Translations under genes and position numbers: made by a program
Shown here: in pieces, positions 54,097 through 62,996 of the stretch
How positions within the stretch are numbered: the stretch's first letter is position 1
How the letters are laid out: each line of letters starts with the position of its first letter
From: Marinobacter persicus
GTDB lineage: Bacteria > Pseudomonadota > Gammaproteobacteria > Pseudomonadales > Oleiphilaceae
Assembly (NCBI RefSeq): GCF_900114155.1
Contig: NZ_FOSC01000004.1
Coordinates: 186,001 to 250,000, forward strand
Direction of reading: 5' to 3'
DNA: 64,000 bases
Notes under the pieces: generated by a model
The model's database searches: none
Seen by the model: only the letters and a program-made list of their open reading frames with translations
What the model was told of the DNA's origin: nothing

Positions 54097-56061
54097 CTAA
54101 CCAGCGCCGGACAGGTTCACCACTTTTTGTTGGCTGGTGCTGGGCGGCGGTTTGCGGATTTGCCGGCTCATGGTGTTGGTCATTGCCAACTGGCGTTGAA
54201 TGTCGGCGATCGTTTTATCCAGCCGCTCCCGCTCGGCGCGGCTGTTGCGATCAGCCTGGACCATTTCCCGCAGCCGGCGGATCTGGTGTTCCAGCATCTG
54301 CTTTTGCTCCAGGGAATACTGCATGACTGGCAGCAACGCCTGCTGCGGCCAGCGCTCGACATCCTGGCGGGCGCGCTCGTGCAGACGGCGGGCTTCGCTG
54401 ACCATCACGTTGAAGAACCGGCGGATCAGCAGGGATTGTTCGGTCAGCAGGTTCTTCGGGCTGATGCGAAAACGCCTGGCTTTTTTGCGCAGTTCGCGCA
54501 CGGCGATCATGTGCCGGCCCACTCTGAGGGGAGCCGGTGCCAGATGCTGGCTTCGGCTGTCCTGGTTGTAGCGGCTGTAGATGCCGGCTGCCATTTTTTC
54601 CGCCAGTCGTGCTTCGGTCAGCAGGTTGGCGATGTCGCTTTCCAGGCGCTCGAAAAACTGCTCCATGGCCCGGTTCATGCCGGCGGTGGTCCAGCTGTTA
54701 CTCATCTGTTCCCGGGCTTGTGCGGCGTGGGCCTCGAAGGCATCTTCGCTGACGATCCGGGCCAGCATGTCACCCTGGGAGTCCATCAGTCGCCTCGATG
54801 ACCGCAGGGCAATCACCTGCTTGTGATAGAAGTCGTATTCCTTTTGCGCTTTCTCCGCCATGCGGCGCAGGGCCGCCTTGTCGGTGGTCTGACCGCTGCA
54901 GGCCTGGCGCTCCTGTTCCAGGCCTTCGAGTCTTGCCTGCAGGTTGGCCTGGCTGTTTTGCAGCATGCCGAGCAAATCGCTGATCAGGTTCTGGGTGATC
55001 AGCTGTTCCTTGTAGGTAAGAATGCGCTCGACGATCAGGTTTTCCAGTTGCCCCAGATTGGCGCGCTCGAACAGGGCTTTGTTTTTGCGCACCCGCGCCA
55101 GCAGGGCCTGTTTCGCCGATAGTGGAATGATGTCCCGCTGATGAATGCCCAGATGGTCGGCGGTGGAGGCGCGTACCCGTTCAATCGCCTGCCGGGTGTG
55201 TGCCTCGCCCTGCAGGTCATCCCAGAGTACATCCACTTTGTTCAGTACCGCGAAGCGTCCGGCCCGGTGATCGGCCTCGCGGGTGTCGATGTGTTCTCGC
55301 CACAGGGCCATGTCGCTGGCGGTGACGCCGGCATCGGCGCTGAGGATGAAGATGACGGCATGGGCCCGGGGCAACATGCTGTAGGTCAGTTCCGGCTCCG
55401 AGCCCAGGGCGTTCAGGCCCGGGGTGTCGAGGATGCGCAGCCCCTGCTCGAACAGCGGATGGCGGATGCTGATCAGCGCATGGCGCCACGCCGGCACCAG
55501 CACATGGCCGGGGTTGTCACGGTCGTGGTCCAGCATGTCTTCGTTGAAGCCCAGGTCACGGGCCTGCTCCGGTGTCACGCTTTTGTTACGGGCCACTTCG
55601 GCCAGCACATCGCGCATGACATCCGGATGGTGCTCATCCAGCTCGAAGCGGTGCCAGCGCTCGGGCTGCTTGCGCAATTGCTGGAGCGACAACTCGCCGG
55701 TGCGGGTTTCGATGGGCAGCAGGCTGAGGTAGTTTTCCCGGCTGTCGCGATCGAAGAAGAGTTCGGTTGGGCACATGGTGGTGCGCCCGGCCTCCGAGGG
55801 CAGCATGCGCTGACCATAATCGGAAAAGAACAGGGCGTTGATCAGCTCGGTTTTGCCCCGGGAGAACTCACCGACGAAGGCAATGGTGAGTTCGTCTGCC
55901 AGCAACAGCTCCACCCCATTGCGGATGCGCTGGCCGATGTCGTCGGAGAACAGCTCGTTGTTCTGCAGCCACAGCTGGTAGTAACCCATCTGCCGGATCA
56001 GGTCTTTTTTCCATTGATGGTAGGCTTGTACCTGCCGCGACAGTGTTCCCTGCTGTTCCAT
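54097..56061 (-). CDS. Dynamin-family GTPase (bacterial dynamin-like protein)
   Basis: Large GTPase of 654 residues that may remodel or protect membranes. The G domain has P-loop GEFSRGKTELINAL, a threonine switch, DTPGLNALG and NKVD. A long helical stalk (about 365-640) with coiled-coil segments follows, including a Gln/Arg-rich C-terminal coiled coil. No transmembrane helix is visible. The start is the ATG at 56061 (MEQQGTLSRQ), with GGAAGG upstream; longer frames lack one. It is transcribed toward metX with a 74-bp gap. Confidence 0.87.
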   Translation of the reverse strand: MEQQGTLSRQVQAYHQWKKDLIRQMGYYQLWLQNNELFSDDIGQRIRNGVELLLADELTIAFVGEFSRGKTELINALFFSDYGQRMLPSEAGRTTMCPTELFFDRDSRENYLSLLPIETRTGELSLQQLRKQPERWHRFELDEHHPDVMRDVLAEVARNKSVTPEQARDLGFNEDMLDHDRDNPGHVLVPAWRHALISIRHPLFEQGLRILDTPGLNALGSEPELTYSMLPRAHAVIFILSADAGVTASDMALWREHIDTREADHRAGRFAVLNKVDVLWDDLQGEAHTRQAIERVRASTADHLGIHQRDIIPLSAKQALLARVRKNKALFERANLGQLENLIVERILTYKEQLITQNLISDLLGMLQNSQANLQARLEGLEQERQACSGQTTDKAALRRMAEKAQKEYDFYHKQVIALRSSRRLMDSQGDMLARIVSEDAFEAHAAQAREQMSNSWTTAGMNRAMEQFFERLESDIANLLTEARLAEKMAAGIYSRYNQDSRSQHLAPAPLRVGRHMIAVRELRKKARRFRISPKNLLTEQSLLIRRFFNVMVSEARRLHERARQDVERWPQQALLPVMQYSLEQKQMLEHQIRRLREMVQADRNSRAERERLDKTIADIQRQLAMTNTMSRQIRKPPPSTSQQKVVNLSGAG

Positions 56062-56086
56062 CGATCCTTCCTTATTGCTGTACCAG

Positions 56087-56671
56087 TTACATGCCCAGGC
56101 CAAGCGCACCCAGGCCGGCGGCCACTTTCATGTGATCAATCACCACGCTGATCACGTTCAGAATCAGAAAGACAATAATCGGTGACAGATCCAGCCCGCC
56201 CATGGAGGGCATCAGGTTACGCACCGGGCGCATGACCGGTTCGGTCAGCTGTGCCACCAGTTGAATGGCCGGGTGGCCGCTTTGCGGGGCGATCCAACTG
56301 ACCACCACCACGGCAATCACCGACCAGAAATAGATTTTCACGATGAGCCCGAGCACATTCAGCACCGCCCACACCAGCAGTGTCAGCGGGTTGAGGGACG
56401 GGATGCCCCCATTCAGGGCGATCAGTATGAAGAAAAAGGCAAGCGCCTGGATGATCACTGCCAGCACCAGCGAGGCGCCGTCTATGCCGCCCCAGCCGGG
56501 GATGATGCGGCGCAATGGGCGCAAGGGCGGGTTGGTCGCCTTCACCACAAACTGGGTGATGGGGTTGTAGAAATCAGCCCGTGCCAGTTGCAGCAGAAAA
56601 CGCAACAGCACCACCGTCATATAAAAGGTGGATGCAATCGCCAGGATGGTGATGACAATGTCTGCCAGCAT
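56087..56671 (-). CDS. yggT: YggT family integral membrane protein
   Basis: A 194-residue protein with two YggT repeats of two membrane helices each and the family signature PVMRPVRNLMPSMGGLDLSP plus its near copy NPPLRPLRRIIPGWGGIDGA. It is implicated in osmotic shock resistance and chromosome-segregation contexts. It follows proC by 22 bp, the usual yggS-proC-yggT order. Confidence 0.92.
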   Translation of the reverse strand: MLADIVITILAIASTFYMTVVLLRFLLQLARADFYNPITQFVVKATNPPLRPLRRIIPGWGGIDGASLVLAVIIQALAFFFILIALNGGIPSLNPLTLLVWAVLNVLGLIVKIYFWSVIAVVVVSWIAPQSGHPAIQLVAQLTEPVMRPVRNLMPSMGGLDLSPIIVFLILNVISVVIDHMKVAAGLGALGLGM

Positions 56672-56693
56672 GAAGCGGTGTCTCCGTTATCGG

Positions 56694-57527
56694 TTACTGT
56701 TTGTCGGCCAGTTCTTTGGACATTTCCTGCGAGCGGGTAAAGGCCGCACCGTAGGCTTTTTGCACCAGTTCCCTCAGGCCGCCATCTTCAAAGGTGTGGA
56801 TGGCCTGTTCGGTGGTGCCGCCCGGTGACATCACATTGCGCTTGAGCTGGGCCGGGTCGTGCTCGCTGCGCCCGGCCATTTCGGCGGCGCCGGCCATGGT
56901 CTGGATGGCCAGCTTGCGGGCGGTGTCGGCATCAATGCCGGCCTCGGTGGCGGCGGATTCCAGCGCTTCGAGCATCAGGAAGAAATAGGCGGGGCCGCTG
57001 CCAGACAGCGCGGTGACCGCGTGCAACAGGTTTTCGTCGTCCACCCACAGGGCGGTGCCGATGCTTTCGAACACCGATTGCACCATTTTCTTCTGGTCAT
57101 CCTTCACCTGGCTGTTGGCATAAAGGCCGGCGGCGCCCTTGCCCACCAGTGACGGTGTGTTGGGCATGACCCGCACCAGCGGCAGGCCACCACCCAGCCA
57201 TTGGTCCAGGGTCCCGGCGGTCAGGCCGGCTGCGATTGAGACCATCAGCGGGCGGGTATTCTGCACCACCGGGGCAATGTCGCGACAGACATCCGCCATC
57301 ACCTGGGGTTTGACGGCCAATACCACCATGTCGGCCTGTTCGGCGCAATAGCGGTTGTCGGTGGTCACGCTGATACCAAAACGCTTGCGGAGGGTTTGCA
57401 GGTGGTTGTCGTCCGGTGCGCTGACCCAGATATCACCGGCCTTGAAGCCGCTGTCGAGCATGCCGCCAATGATGGCACTGGCCATGTTGCCGGCGCCGAT
57501 AAACGAGATGGTGGGTGAGGTACTCAA
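56694..57527 (-). CDS. proC: Pyrroline-5-carboxylate reductase
   Basis: Last enzyme of proline synthesis, 277 residues, reducing pyrroline-5-carboxylate with NAD(P)H. The dinucleotide loop FIGAGNMA opens the protein. VRVMPNTP and the C-terminal ALSGSGPAYFF and SPGGTTEQAI signatures are present. It sits between yggS and yggT in the conserved PLP/proline cluster. Confidence 0.96.
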   Translation of the reverse strand: MSTSPTISFIGAGNMASAIIGGMLDSGFKAGDIWVSAPDDNHLQTLRKRFGISVTTDNRYCAEQADMVVLAVKPQVMADVCRDIAPVVQNTRPLMVSIAAGLTAGTLDQWLGGGLPLVRVMPNTPSLVGKGAAGLYANSQVKDDQKKMVQSVFESIGTALWVDDENLLHAVTALSGSGPAYFFLMLEALESAATEAGIDADTARKLAIQTMAGAAEMAGRSEHDPAQLKRNVMSPGGTTEQAIHTFEDGGLRELVQKAYGAAFTRSQEMSKELADKQ

Positions 57528-57587
57528 GGTTCACTCCCGGGCTTGGTCGTTAATGGATTATCCGCATCATAGCAGGAACCGGCGGCT

Positions 57588-58301
57588 TCAGCCTTGTGCC
57601 GGCTTTTTCTCGCGCGCACCGAACACGGCGGTGCCCACCCGGACCCAGGTGGCCCCTTCGGCAATGGCCGTTTCCAGGTCACCGGACATTCCCATGGACA
57701 GCGTGTCGAGCGGGCCGGCTTCCGGATGTGCCTGTTTAAGCGCGCGCAGGGTGCCGGCCAGCTTCCGGAAACTCAGGCGCAGCTCGCCTTCCGGCTGGTC
57801 CGGGTTCGGGATGGCCATCAGCCCCCTCAGTGACAGGTTGGGCAGTTCCCCTATCGCGTCCACCAGCTCCGGCAACTGCTCCAGCCGACAGCCGGACTTC
57901 GACGCCTCGTTATTAATATTGACCTGCAGGCAAATGTTCAGGGCCGGCAGCCCGTCCGGCCTTTGCTCACTCAGCCGGCGGGCGATTTTCAACCGGTCCA
58001 CGCTATGCACCCAGGCAAAGGACTCGGCAATCTGCCGGGTTTTGTTGGACTGGATCGGGCCAATGAAATGCCACTCCAGCTCGCTTAAATCCTGCAGGGC
58101 ATCGATCTTTTCGAGCGCCTCCTGCAGGTAGTTCTCACCAAAGGCCGTTTGCCCGGCCGCGACGGCAGCACGGATAGCTTCCGGTGGGCGCGTTTTGCTG
58201 ACCGCCAACAGGTGCACACTGTCGGGATCGCGCCCGGCGGCCACTGTTGCTTTTTGTATGCGTCGGGTTACGCTCCCGATGTTGTCTGCTATGCTGCTCA
58301 T
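57588..58301 (-). CDS. yggS: PLP homeostasis protein YggS (PLPBP)
   Basis: PLP-binding protein of 237 residues that buffers pyridoxal phosphate and affects amino-acid pools. The PLP Lys is in LLAVSKTRPP, and GMSGDLETAIAEG matches the family end. The start at 58301 (MSSIADNIG) is favoured over longer frames because relatives begin there. It is divergent from pilT, the usual arrangement in Pseudomonas. Confidence 0.94.
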   Translation of the reverse strand: MSSIADNIGSVTRRIQKATVAAGRDPDSVHLLAVSKTRPPEAIRAAVAAGQTAFGENYLQEALEKIDALQDLSELEWHFIGPIQSNKTRQIAESFAWVHSVDRLKIARRLSEQRPDGLPALNICLQVNINNEASKSGCRLEQLPELVDAIGELPNLSLRGLMAIPNPDQPEGELRLSFRKLAGTLRALKQAHPEAGPLDTLSMGMSGDLETAIAEGATWVRVGTAVFGAREKKPAQG

Positions 58302-58353
58302 ACTGTGAGTTTGCCGCTTCTGGACCAAAAGAAAAAGCCCTCCGAGGAAACCT

Positions 58354-59388
58354 ATGGATATTACTGAACTGCTTGCCTTTTCGGCCAAACAGGGTGCGTC
58401 GGATTTGCACCTGTCGGCCGGGTTGCCACCAATGATTCGTGTTGATGGCGATGTGCGCCGAATCAACCTTCCGCCCATGGAGCACAAAGAAGTGCACGGG
58501 CTGATTTACGACATCATGAACGACAAGCAGCGCAAGGATTACGAGGAATTCCTGGAAACCGACTTCTCCTTTCAGGTGCCCGGTGTGGCCCGCTTCCGTG
58601 TTAACGCATTTAACCAGAACCGGGGTGCCGGCGCCGTATTCCGGACTATCCCTTCGAAAGTACTGACCATGGAAGATCTGGGCATGGGCCAGGTTTTCAA
58701 GGACGTGTCTTCGGTTCCCCGTGGCCTGGTGCTGGTGACCGGCCCCACTGGCTCCGGTAAGTCCACCACTTTGGCGGCGATGATCGACTACATCAACGAC
58801 ACCCGCTACGAACACGTACTGACCATCGAAGACCCGATCGAATTCGTGCACGATTCGAAAAAATGCCTGGTCAACCAGCGGGAAGTACACCGCGATACCC
58901 TCGGCTTCAACGAAGCGTTGCGTTCGGCCCTGCGTGAAGACCCCGACATCATCCTGGTGGGCGAATTGCGGGACCTGGAAACCATTCGCCTGGCCCTGAC
59001 CGCCGCCGAAACCGGCCACCTGGTATTTGGCACGCTGCACACCACCTCCGCCGCCAAGACCATTGACCGGGTGGTGGATGTGTTCCCGGCGGAAGAGAAA
59101 TCCATGGTCCGTTCCATGCTTTCGGAATCCCTGCAGGCGGTTATCTCCCAGACCCTGATGAAGAAAATGGGCGGTGGCCGGATTGCCGCCCACGAAATCA
59201 TGCTGGGCACCCCGGCCATCCGGAACCTCATTCGAGAAGACAAAATCGCCCAGATGTACTCCTCTATTCAGACCGGTGGTTCCCTGGGCATGCAGACCCT
59301 GGACCAGTGCCTGGAGCGGTTGCTGCAGAAAGGCATGATTTCCCGCGAAGCGGCGCGGGCGAAGGCGAAGATGCCGGATAATTTCTAA
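58354..59388 (+). CDS. pilT: Type IV pilus retraction ATPase PilT
   Basis: Hexameric motor of 344 residues that depolymerises pilin for twitching and DNA uptake. The Walker A is GPTGSGKSTT, followed by the Asp box (TIEDPIEFVH), Walker B (ILVGELRDLET) and the His box (TGHLVFGTLHT). AIRNLIREDK is the PilT C-terminal signature. Its neighbour pilU is 192 bp downstream, unusually separated by a structured repeat. Confidence 0.97.
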   Translation: MDITELLAFSAKQGASDLHLSAGLPPMIRVDGDVRRINLPPMEHKEVHGLIYDIMNDKQRKDYEEFLETDFSFQVPGVARFRVNAFNQNRGAGAVFRTIPSKVLTMEDLGMGQVFKDVSSVPRGLVLVTGPTGSGKSTTLAAMIDYINDTRYEHVLTIEDPIEFVHDSKKCLVNQREVHRDTLGFNEALRSALREDPDIILVGELRDLETIRLALTAAETGHLVFGTLHTTSAAKTIDRVVDVFPAEEKSMVRSMLSESLQAVISQTLMKKMGGGRIAAHEIMLGTPAIRNLIREDKIAQMYSSIQTGGSLGMQTLDQCLERLLQKGMISREAARAKAKMPDNF

Positions 59389-59436
59389 CGCACATTGGGT
59401 TCTGGCAGTGATGGAGGCCGGCAAGCCAGTTTGCGG

Positions 59437-59540
59437 CTGAGGCAGGTAGTCCCTCCCGGGACTGTCTGCAGCATGGATGCTGCAGTCAAGCGTACAGGGA
59501 CGTATTCACAGCGTGTCCCGGGAGGGACTACCTGCCTCAG
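59437..59540. repeat. Structured intergenic repeat, copy B
   Basis: Perfect 26-bp inverted repeats (59437-59462 and 59515-59540) enclose an inner 9-bp hairpin (59466-59485) and the core segment TACAGGGACGTA, the complement of that in copy A. It separates pilT from pilU and could attenuate or stabilise their joint transcript. Relative to copy A it is inverted. Confidence 0.8.
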
Positions 59541-59580
59541 TCCTGCCCCCGGATTAGATAAACAAAGTAGGTAAAATAAA

Positions 59581-60702
59581 ATGGAATTCGAAAAACTGTT
59601 AAGGCTGATGGTAGAAAAAGGCGGCTCGGACCTGTTCATTACCGCAGGTGTGCCGCCCAGCATGAAAGTGAACGGGAAGGTCCTGCCGGTCACCAAGAAT
59701 GCCCTCACGCCGGAACAGACCCGGGAGCTGGTGTACGGCGCCATGAACGACAAGCAGCGCGCCGAATTTGATGAATCCCACGAGTGCAACTTCGCCATCA
59801 GCGCCCGTGGCATCGGGCGTTTCCGGGTCAGCGCCTTCTTTCAGCGCAACCTGTGCGGCATGGTACTGCGGCGCATCGAAGTGAAAATCCCGCAGATCGA
59901 CGACCTGTCCCTGCCGGAAATCATCAAAGAACTGGCCATGACCAAGCGGGGACTGATCATGTTCGTGGGTGCCACCGGCACCGGTAAGTCCACCTCGCTG
60001 GCGGCCATGCTCGGCCACCGGAACCGCAACAGCCGGGGACACATCATCTCCATCGAAGACCCCATCGAATTCGTGCACCAGCACCAGGGCTGCATCGTTA
60101 CCCAGCGCGAAGTGGGCATCGACACCGAAAGCTTCGAAGTGGCCTTGAAAAACACCCTGCGACAGGCCCCGGACGTCATTCTTATTGGTGAGGTGCGAAC
60201 CCGCCAGACCATGGAGTACTCCGTGCAGTTCGCCGAAACCGGCCACCTGTGCCTGGCCACCCTGCACGCCAACAACGCCAACCAGGCGCTGGACCGGATT
60301 ATCCAGTTCTTCCCGCCGGAGCAGCACAACCAGATCTGGATGGACCTCTCGCTGAACCTGAAAGCTATCGTGGCGCAGCAGTTGATCCCCACACCGGACG
60401 GCAATGGCCGCAAAGCGGTTATCGAAGTGCTGATCAACACCCCGCTGGCGGCGGACCATATCCGCAAGGGTGAAGTGCACAAGCTCAAAGAGCTGATGAA
60501 GAAGTCGAACGAGTCCGGCATGCAGACCTTTGACCAGGCGCTGTACAAGCTCTACTCCGAAGGCTCGATCACCTACGAAGACGCCCTGGCCCACGCCGAT
60601 TCCGCCAACGACCTGCGCCTGATGATCAAGCTGGGTGCCGATGCTCAGGGCGCGGACCAGCTGAATTCCACCGTAGATAAGCTCTCAATCCAGGACGATT
60701 AA
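59581..60702 (+). CDS. pilU: Pilus retraction ATPase homologue PilU
   Basis: PilT-dependent retraction ATPase of 373 residues. The Walker A is GATGTGKST, the Asp box reads SIEDPIEFVHQH and the His box is TGHLCLATLHA. A C-terminal tail of about 20 residues beyond the PilT length is typical. PilU adds force to PilT-driven retraction. Confidence 0.96.
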   Translation: MEFEKLLRLMVEKGGSDLFITAGVPPSMKVNGKVLPVTKNALTPEQTRELVYGAMNDKQRAEFDESHECNFAISARGIGRFRVSAFFQRNLCGMVLRRIEVKIPQIDDLSLPEIIKELAMTKRGLIMFVGATGTGKSTSLAAMLGHRNRNSRGHIISIEDPIEFVHQHQGCIVTQREVGIDTESFEVALKNTLRQAPDVILIGEVRTRQTMEYSVQFAETGHLCLATLHANNANQALDRIIQFFPPEQHNQIWMDLSLNLKAIVAQQLIPTPDGNGRKAVIEVLINTPLAADHIRKGEVHKLKELMKKSNESGMQTFDQALYKLYSEGSITYEDALAHADSANDLRLMIKLGADAQGADQLNSTVDKLSIQDD

Positions 60703-60712
60703 CGCCCCAAAT

Positions 60713-60730
60713 GCGGCCCCTGCGGGCCGC
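60713..60730. terminator. GC-rich hairpin after pilU
   Basis: A 7-bp stem (GCGGCCC with its complement) and 4-base loop lie 10 bp after the pilU stop. No U-run follows, so it is only a possible terminator. Confidence 0.4.
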
Positions 60731-60832
60731 GATACAAAAGTTTACAAAATTCATTCAAACGTGTGTTTAATTGGCTTGTGGCTGCTAAGGAATGGTGCCT
60801 ATACTCAGGCTGAAACCTTGTAAGGAGTCGTT

Positions 60833-62266
60833 ATGAACAACAATTACAATGCACTCGCAAAAGCTGTCCGTTTCGCCACCCTGGCCGCCATTGCCGCGCC
60901 CGCCAGTGTCATGGCCGGTGGCTTTTCGCTGAACGAACAAAGCGCTTCCACCTCCGGCTACGCCAACGCCGGCGCTGCCGCCCATGCTGCCGATGCCAGC
61001 ACCGTGTTCTTTAACCCTGCCGGTATGAGCAAGCTGTCTGGAACCAATGTGTCTTTCGGGGCTTCGGTTTTGGATATTGATGCGGAGGCGAAGAGTGGGT
61101 CTCAGACCGCTACCAATCAAGTTGGTGAGCCTGTGACTGGTAGTGGCGGTGGAGATATTGCAGACCCGGCAGTGTTGCCCAGCTTGTTTGTCACTCACGA
61201 AGTAAATGATTCAATTGATGTCGGGTTTGCTTTGCATGCGCCTTATGGTTTGGCAGCTGACTATGACAATGACTTTCAGGGACGTTTTTTCGCCGATAAA
61301 ACAGAATTGTCGGTAATCTCCTTTAGCCCATCTTTAGCTGTTAGTAATGGCGAGGGCCTCTCGATGGGTGCGGGAATTAACATCATGTACGCGGAAGGCC
61401 GCCTGTCCAGATATCAGGACATAAGCGGTAAACTCCTGCGGGATGATCCCCGATACACCACTCCAGAGGAAGCAACCGCTGCAGCTAATGCCTTTGAGGA
61501 TGCGTTCGGGGCCCCATATGCCGATGTTGAAGGCGATGACGTGGCGATCAACTTTAAAGTTGGTTTTCTCTACGATATTTCAAATAGGACTCAGGTAGGT
61601 TTGACCTACCAAACTTCTACAGAGTTCGAACTTGAGGGGGATATCAAAGTAAGTGGGGCGCCGAATCAAATGGGGAATGGAGTTCAGCCCACACTCCAAG
61701 AAGATGCCTACGTTCCACTTGATATTCCGGAGAGCGTCACGTTCGGTGTAAGTCACCAATTAACTGATGATATTACGGTTTTGGCAGGAGCAACTTATGC
61801 TAAGTGGAGCCGTTTTGAGGAGCTCGACGTATATAGCGCAGAAGGAAATCAAGGCGAAGTCGCCGATTTGCTTGAAACACAAGGCGATCAACCTCTGACT
61901 CACGTTACCGAAGAATGGAAAAATACTTGGCAGTTTAATGTCGGTGGTATCTGGCAGGCCACGCCCAAGTGGCAGCTAAAAGCGGGTTATGCTTATGACG
62001 AATCGCCCGTAAACAATTACGTGACCGCGCGCATTCCGTCTCAGGATCGCCACTGGCTGACGCTGGGTACCCAATGGAAAGATGTCCAAAGCGGTTGGAC
62101 GGTCGACGCCGCTGTTGGCACCTTGATTTTTGATGGTGATGCAAAAGTAGAAGACCGTGAGTATTCTCATGACAACCCAAGCGTTCAAACATCTAAGGCT
62201 TCTTATGACGCCGAATACGACCTAAGCGCCTGGAGCGCCTCCCTGCAGGTCAGCAAGGCGTTCTGA
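60833..62266 (+). CDS. FadL-family outer-membrane transporter
   Basis: Outer-membrane channel of 477 residues for long-chain fatty acids or other hydrophobic molecules, fitting a hydrocarbon-using marine bacterium. A signal peptide ends near VMAGG, and GGFSLNEQSAS begins the mature protein as in FadL. NPAGMSKL is the family N-terminal signature, and a 14-strand barrel ends with a terminal Phe. From about 61040 to 62000 the DNA is visibly richer in A/T than both ends and neighbouring genes, so the extracellular-loop region may have been exchanged with a foreign allele. RBS GGAG precedes the ATG. Confidence 0.92.
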   Translation: MNNNYNALAKAVRFATLAAIAAPASVMAGGFSLNEQSASTSGYANAGAAAHAADASTVFFNPAGMSKLSGTNVSFGASVLDIDAEAKSGSQTATNQVGEPVTGSGGGDIADPAVLPSLFVTHEVNDSIDVGFALHAPYGLAADYDNDFQGRFFADKTELSVISFSPSLAVSNGEGLSMGAGINIMYAEGRLSRYQDISGKLLRDDPRYTTPEEATAAANAFEDAFGAPYADVEGDDVAINFKVGFLYDISNRTQVGLTYQTSTEFELEGDIKVSGAPNQMGNGVQPTLQEDAYVPLDIPESVTFGVSHQLTDDITVLAGATYAKWSRFEELDVYSAEGNQGEVADLLETQGDQPLTHVTEEWKNTWQFNVGGIWQATPKWQLKAGYAYDESPVNNYVTARIPSQDRHWLTLGTQWKDVQSGWTVDAAVGTLIFDGDAKVEDREYSHDNPSVQTSKASYDAEYDLSAWSASLQVSKAF

Positions 62267-62305
62267 TCCACTCCCCAACCGGCTGATTGCCCGGACCCCG
62301 GCTAG

Positions 62306-62659
62306 TCAGCCCACCACCTGCCCCCGGTACACCACCTTGTTGTGCCGGGGGCGAGGTGGGTGTTTCCCCTCCCCGCTTTTACTCCCCGGTTCCTCATAGA
62401 CTGTTTGTCCCCGGTAGGTTTTCACCGGTTTGTCGTCCTCGCCCAGCTCCGGCACTCGTTGCTTCAGCGCCTCCCAGGTATGTACCAGGTGACGAGAACG
62501 GGTTTGTTGGGCGTATTCGGCCAGCTGTTGTTCCAGATCGTCCTGATTCAAATGCAGTTTTACACCGAATTCGGACTGGATCAGGCGTCGGCACTGATGC
62601 ACCAGTCGTAACAGTTCCGGTTCAAACAGCCAGCTGCGTTCATTCGCGGTGGAATTCAT
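62306..62659 (-). CDS. Hypothetical protein, conserved-looking
   Basis: A 117-residue soluble protein. The N-terminal half is helical and charged (FEPELLRLVHQCRRLIQSEF, LNQDDLEQQLAEY) and the C-terminal part is basic with KTYRGQTVYEE and HNKVVYRGQVV, two similar short strands. No family is recognised. Minus strand, 337 bp after the end of polA; a structured repeat lies in that gap. Confidence 0.6.
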   Translation of the reverse strand: MNSTANERSWLFEPELLRLVHQCRRLIQSEFGVKLHLNQDDLEQQLAEYAQQTRSRHLVHTWEALKQRVPELGEDDKPVKTYRGQTVYEEPGSKSGEGKHPPRPRHNKVVYRGQVVG

Positions 62660-62996
62660 GGCGGGCCTCTCATTGCCTGTGCTGCTCGGGGAGTTTCCCC
62701 TGGTGAGTGCATCCAGCAGGTTTCGTGCCCGTTGTTGGTATCTCCGCCCAAGACGAGGGTGAGCATCCGGTTGGGAGGCTTTGGAAAAACCGTGCGGAGC
62801 CAGGGATGGCGGAGCTCGAGCGACACAGGGAGGTGCCGCAGGAGCGTGTTTTGGAAAAGCCTCCCCACCGGATGCTCTGGCTTGGAGGTGAGTGTTGCAG
62901 CGGTTCCGTCGGGTTCAAGCAACGCCCTGTTACCGCACAAAGTCAGTGATTCTGCACGGAGACAGGGCGCGTGGGCCTAAGAGGTGGCGGCCCCGC
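62660..62996. other. polA downstream gap
   Basis: A 337-bp gap containing the imperfect structured repeat copy C (62761-62877) and otherwise no convincing gene. Both neighbouring genes are on the minus strand, so it holds the polA 3' end and the promoter of the hypothetical gene. Confidence 0.5.
62761..62877. repeat. Structured intergenic repeat, copy C (diverged)
   Basis: Imperfect 30-bp arms (62761-62790 and 62848-62877) that begin and end GAGCATCCGG/CCGGATGCTC enclose a core with ACAGGGAGGT, matching the ACAGGGACGT of copy B and the complement of copy A. Its inner stem is only 4 bp. The likeness to A and B is partial, so homology is probable rather than sure. Confidence 0.6.
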
